This document shows, piece after piece, positions 6,378-8,516 of a DNA stretch of 8,516 nucleotides. Origin of the DNA: an uncultured Oscillospiraceae bacterium. GTDB taxonomy: Bacteria; Bacillota; Clostridia; Oscillospirales; Oscillospiraceae. The stretch lies in contig CAJUEG010000098.1 in NCBI GenBank assembly GCA_910584835.1, positions 1-8,516 on the forward strand, written 5' to 3'. The notes under the pieces were generated by a model, which worked only from the letters and a program-made list of their open reading frames with translations, searched no databases and was not told where the DNA came from. The position numbers and the translations under genes are program-made. The number at the start of each line of letters is the position of its first letter. Position 1 is the stretch's first letter.

Positions 6378-6825
6378 CGACAGAGAATACAGCAATATCT
6401 ACACGATACCGCCCAACTACACTGACTCCGGCAAGCTGATGGGCGGGATGCTGGAGACCCGCAACACGGTAGAGGCCAGCATCCTGCTGGCCCTGGTGGG
6501 ATACCCGGAGCTGATGTGGCTCCACCTGCCAGTGACGGCCAAGGTGGTGGTCATGACCATAACCCTGCTGCCGCTGGGCGTCTTTGCCCTGATGGGCCTG
6601 GGCGGCGACTCGCTGCTCCAGTACGTCTCCCACATGGTCATGTTTCTGGTGCGCCGGCGGCAGCTTCACTATAGGAGGATTGGATACCACTATGACACGA
6701 ACACGCACAAAGGCAGCCCCCCGAAAAAGAGGACGGGCAAGCCCCCCGCCAAAAGAAAAGCTGGAGTTCGTTCAGGACTTCATTCCGATCAAAGAGCTCA
6801 AAAACGGCATCGTCGAAACCACTGA
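6370..6825 (+). CDS. PrgI-family conjugal transfer membrane protein
   Basis: This frame encodes 151 residues and starts at an ATG 6 bases after AAGGAG (6358-6363), overlapping the end of the peptidase gene. The N-terminus 'REYSNIYTIPPNYTDSGKL' followed by 'GGMLETRNTVEA' fits the PrgI family, small membrane proteins found directly upstream of VirB4 in Gram-positive type IV systems. Hydrophobic segments lie at about 34-50 (weak) and 57-77, then a basic stretch (VRRRQLHYRRIG, about 94-105). The last 44 residues are very rich in Lys/Arg/Pro and overlap the virB4 start by 134 bases. Third-position GC is high (17 of 20 codons) from 6691 to 6750 but drops to 4 of 24 from 6751 to the stop. The final 24 or so residues are thus probably an unselected run-on or weakly constrained tail. 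Exact biochemical role is unknown; PrgI resembles the small VirB3-like partners of VirB4 by position. Confidence 0.82.
   Translation: MADDREYSNIYTIPPNYTDSGKLMGGMLETRNTVEASILLALVGYPELMWLHLPVTAKVVVMTITLLPLGVFALMGLGGDSLLQYVSHMVMFLVRRRQLHYRRIGYHYDTNTHKGSPPKKRTGKPPAKRKAGVRSGLHSDQRAQKRHRRNH
6673..6678 (+). promoter_or_regulatory. Ribosome binding site of virB4, with unusually long spacing
   Basis: AGGAGG lies inside the PrgI coding frame, 13 bases before the ATG at 6692, longer than the usual 5-9. No other ATG or GTG in frame lies between the two, and the TTG at 6680 is too close to the site. The conserved VirB4 core begins only about 23 codons after 6692, so this remains the best start. Confidence 0.6.
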
Positions 6826-8516
6826 TGGCCGGTTTATCAAGATCCTGGAGATTGAGCCCATCAACTTCCTGCTCCGTTCCGACGAGGAGCAGTGGGGGAT
6901 CATCTCCACCTTCGCCAGCTGGCTGAAAATATCCCCCATGCGACTGCAATTCAAATCCGTGACCCGGAAGGCGGACTCCGACCAGTATGTAGCAGGCCTC
7001 CAGGCGGATCTGGAACAGGAAACGGTGGAGGCCTGCCGCCGCCTGGGAGAAGGCACCATCCAGTTCATCCGGGAAGAGGGCAGCCGCGAGGCGCTGTCCC
7101 GCCGGTTCTTTCTGATCTTCCAGTACGAGGCCCCCAACGGGCGGCGGCAGATGGATCCCGACTATGGCGAGATTTATTCCGCCCTCCAGGTGGTGACCCA
7201 GAACGCCCGTACCTATTTCGCCCAGTGTGGCAACAGCATCGTGCAACCCAAGGACGAAGACGCGTTCACAGCTGAGGTGCTGTATATGTACTTCAACCGC
7301 CGCTCCTGTGTGGATGACCCGTTCCAAAACCGGCTTAACCGGGTGGTGGTGGACGCCATGGCCGCCAGGAAGCGTGTGGTGGGTATCGATCCAGTCCCCC
7401 ATATCCGGGCCTCCAATTTCATTGCACCACGGGGCCTTGACCTGACCCATCCCGGCTACCTGGTCATGGACGGCATCTACTATACCTACCTGTATGTTCG
7501 GAAGAACGGGTTCCCTCAGACGGTCCGAGGCGGTTGGATGTCGGCTTTGATCAACGCCGGTGAGGGTGTGGATGTGGACCTGCACCTGCGCCGGGAGATT
7601 CGGGGCAAGACCATTGACCGGGTTGCCCAGCGTATCCGGCTCAACCGCACCAAACTGCGGGAATTACAGGATACCTCTACCGACTACGAGGAGCTGGCGG
7701 GATCCATCCAAGCTGGCTACTACATCAAACAGGGTCTGTCCAGCCGGAACGAGGACCTGTTCTACATGTCAGTGTTCATCACCGTGTCCGCTGCCGGCTA
7801 TGAGGAGCTGCAGTGGCGCAAGCAGCAGATGACCGACCTGATGAAGTCCATGGACATCCAGGTGTCGGACTGCATGTTTCAACAGGAGGCCGCCCTGCGC
7901 TCCACCATGCCGTTCCTCAGCATAGACGCCAGTCTGGAGCGCAAATCCAAGCGCAATGTTTTGACCAGCGGGGCCGCCTCCACCTATATGTTCACCAGCT
8001 TCGAGCTGTCCGACGATAACGGTATCCTGCTGGGCCTCAACCGGCACAACAACTCCCTGTGCATCGTTGACCCGTTCAATACGAAGGTCAACAAGAACGC
8101 CAACTTCACCATCTGCGGCACCTCCGGGGCGGGCAAGACCTACACCATGCAGGTCATGGCCCTGCGGATGCGGATGCGAGGCATCCAGTGCTTTATCTTG
8201 GCACCTTTGAAGGGGCACGAGTTCAAACGGGCCTGCCACAAAGTGGGCGGCGCCTATATCAAGCTGGCTCCCGGCTCTACCGCCTGTATCAACGTCATGG
8301 AGATCCGCCCCACCATCACCCCGGAGATGGAGTTGATCGACGAGCTGGATTACAGCGACATTGACTCCATGCTGGCCCGGAAGGTGCAGCAGCTGATGAT
8401 CTTTTTCTCCCTGCTGATCCCTGATATGAACAATGAGGAGGAGCAGATGCTGGACGAGGCGCTAATTAAGACCTATACCCAGTTCGGCATTACCCACGAC
8501 AATGCCTCTCTCTACA
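6692..8516 (+). CDS. virB4: VirB4-family conjugation ATPase (3' truncated by window)
   Basis: The frame is open from the ATG at 6692 to the window edge (608 complete codons, no stop). After a basic, proline-rich leader (about 1-23) comes 'KEKLEFVQDFIPIKEL' and an N-terminal VirB4/CagE-TraC-like domain (about 25-450). A Walker A motif, GTSGAGKT, follows at residues 476-483, preceded by FTIC as is usual for the family. 'CFILAPLKGHEFKRAC' and 'LAPGSTACINVMEI' after the P-loop also match the VirB4 ATPase domain. Walker B and the C-terminal helicase-like motifs lie beyond the window; VirB4 proteins are typically about 800 residues, so roughly a quarter is missing. VirB4 is the universal ATPase of type IV secretion, acting at the inner face of the membrane with VirB3- and VirB6-like partners. 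The first 134 bases overlap the upstream PrgI frame. The assignment is strong. Confidence 0.93.
   Translation, partial: MTRTRTKAAPRKRGRASPPPKEKLEFVQDFIPIKELKNGIVETTDGRFIKILEIEPINFLLRSDEEQWGIISTFASWLKISPMRLQFKSVTRKADSDQYVAGLQADLEQETVEACRRLGEGTIQFIREEGSREALSRRFFLIFQYEAPNGRRQMDPDYGEIYSALQVVTQNARTYFAQCGNSIVQPKDEDAFTAEVLYMYFNRRSCVDDPFQNRLNRVVVDAMAARKRVVGIDPVPHIRASNFIAPRGLDLTHPGYLVMDGIYYTYLYVRKNGFPQTVRGGWMSALINAGEGVDVDLHLRREIRGKTIDRVAQRIRLNRTKLRELQDTSTDYEELAGSIQAGYYIKQGLSSRNEDLFYMSVFITVSAAGYEELQWRKQQMTDLMKSMDIQVSDCMFQQEAALRSTMPFLSIDASLERKSKRNVLTSGAASTYMFTSFELSDDNGILLGLNRHNNSLCIVDPFNTKVNKNANFTICGTSGAGKTYTMQVMALRMRMRGIQCFILAPLKGHEFKRACHKVGGAYIKLAPGSTACINVMEIRPTITPEMELIDELDYSDIDSMLARKVQQLMIFFSLLIPDMNNEEEQMLDEALIKTYTQFGITHDNASLY

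Noticed and set aside
6715..6732. Run of C and A bases (CCCCCCGAAAAAG) as a programmed -1 frameshift site joining PrgI to VirB4
   Set aside because: VirB4 is in the +1 frame relative to PrgI, so a -1 slip would not enter it, and VirB4 has its own ATG and ribosome binding site.
6638..7585. Reverse-strand open frame of about 315 codons opposite virB4
   Set aside because: The sense strand encodes a clear VirB4 protein here; the antisense product is His/Gly/Val-rich with no known pattern.

Overview
This window looks like part of the transfer module of an integrative conjugative element (or conjugative transposon/plasmid) from a GC-rich Firmicute, most likely a gut Clostridia/Oscillospiraceae-type bacterium. 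All genes lie on the + strand. They carry strong AGGAGG-type ribosome binding sites and are tightly packed. The set is a CnaB-repeat surface adhesin, a VirB6/TrbL-like channel protein, a membrane-anchored NlpC/P60 peptidase, a PrgI-family protein and a VirB4 ATPase. This is the core of a Gram-positive type IV secretion/conjugation machine. The host assignment is inferred from base composition and gene types, not from a marker gene.

Layout: 2-2338 is the C-terminal part of a SpaA/Cna-type adhesin. It has six CnaB repeats, each with an intact Lys/Glu/Asn isopeptide triad, then a DUF11-like domain, and the protein ends exactly at LPRTGY with no membrane anchor. A 71-base gap follows, holding a GC-rich GNRA-loop hairpin. 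2410-4806 is a VirB6/TrbL-like polytopic membrane protein with a long repetitive C-terminal half. A 62-base gap carries a second hairpin without a U-tract. 4869-6377 is the peptidoglycan peptidase. 6370-6825 is the PrgI-family protein, overlapping its upstream neighbour by 8 bases. 6692 to the window end is the first 608 codons of VirB4, including Walker A; it overlaps the PrgI frame by 134 bases.

Working together (inference from families): VirB6/TrbL and PrgI form the inner-membrane channel, VirB4 powers substrate movement or assembly, and the NlpC/P60 enzyme opens the peptidoglycan locally. The adhesin probably stabilises contact between mating cells. The relaxase, coupling protein, integrase and oriT are not in this window.

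The points most worth a second look are: the long PrgI/VirB4 overprint, where third-position GC switches frames sharply near 6751; the anchorless LPRTGY terminus; and two unrelated repeat systems in the VirB6-like C-terminal half, namely three 'DG...WY' units and a 30-bp-period decapeptide array. No tRNA, rRNA, CRISPR array, insertion sequence or classical intrinsic terminator was seen.
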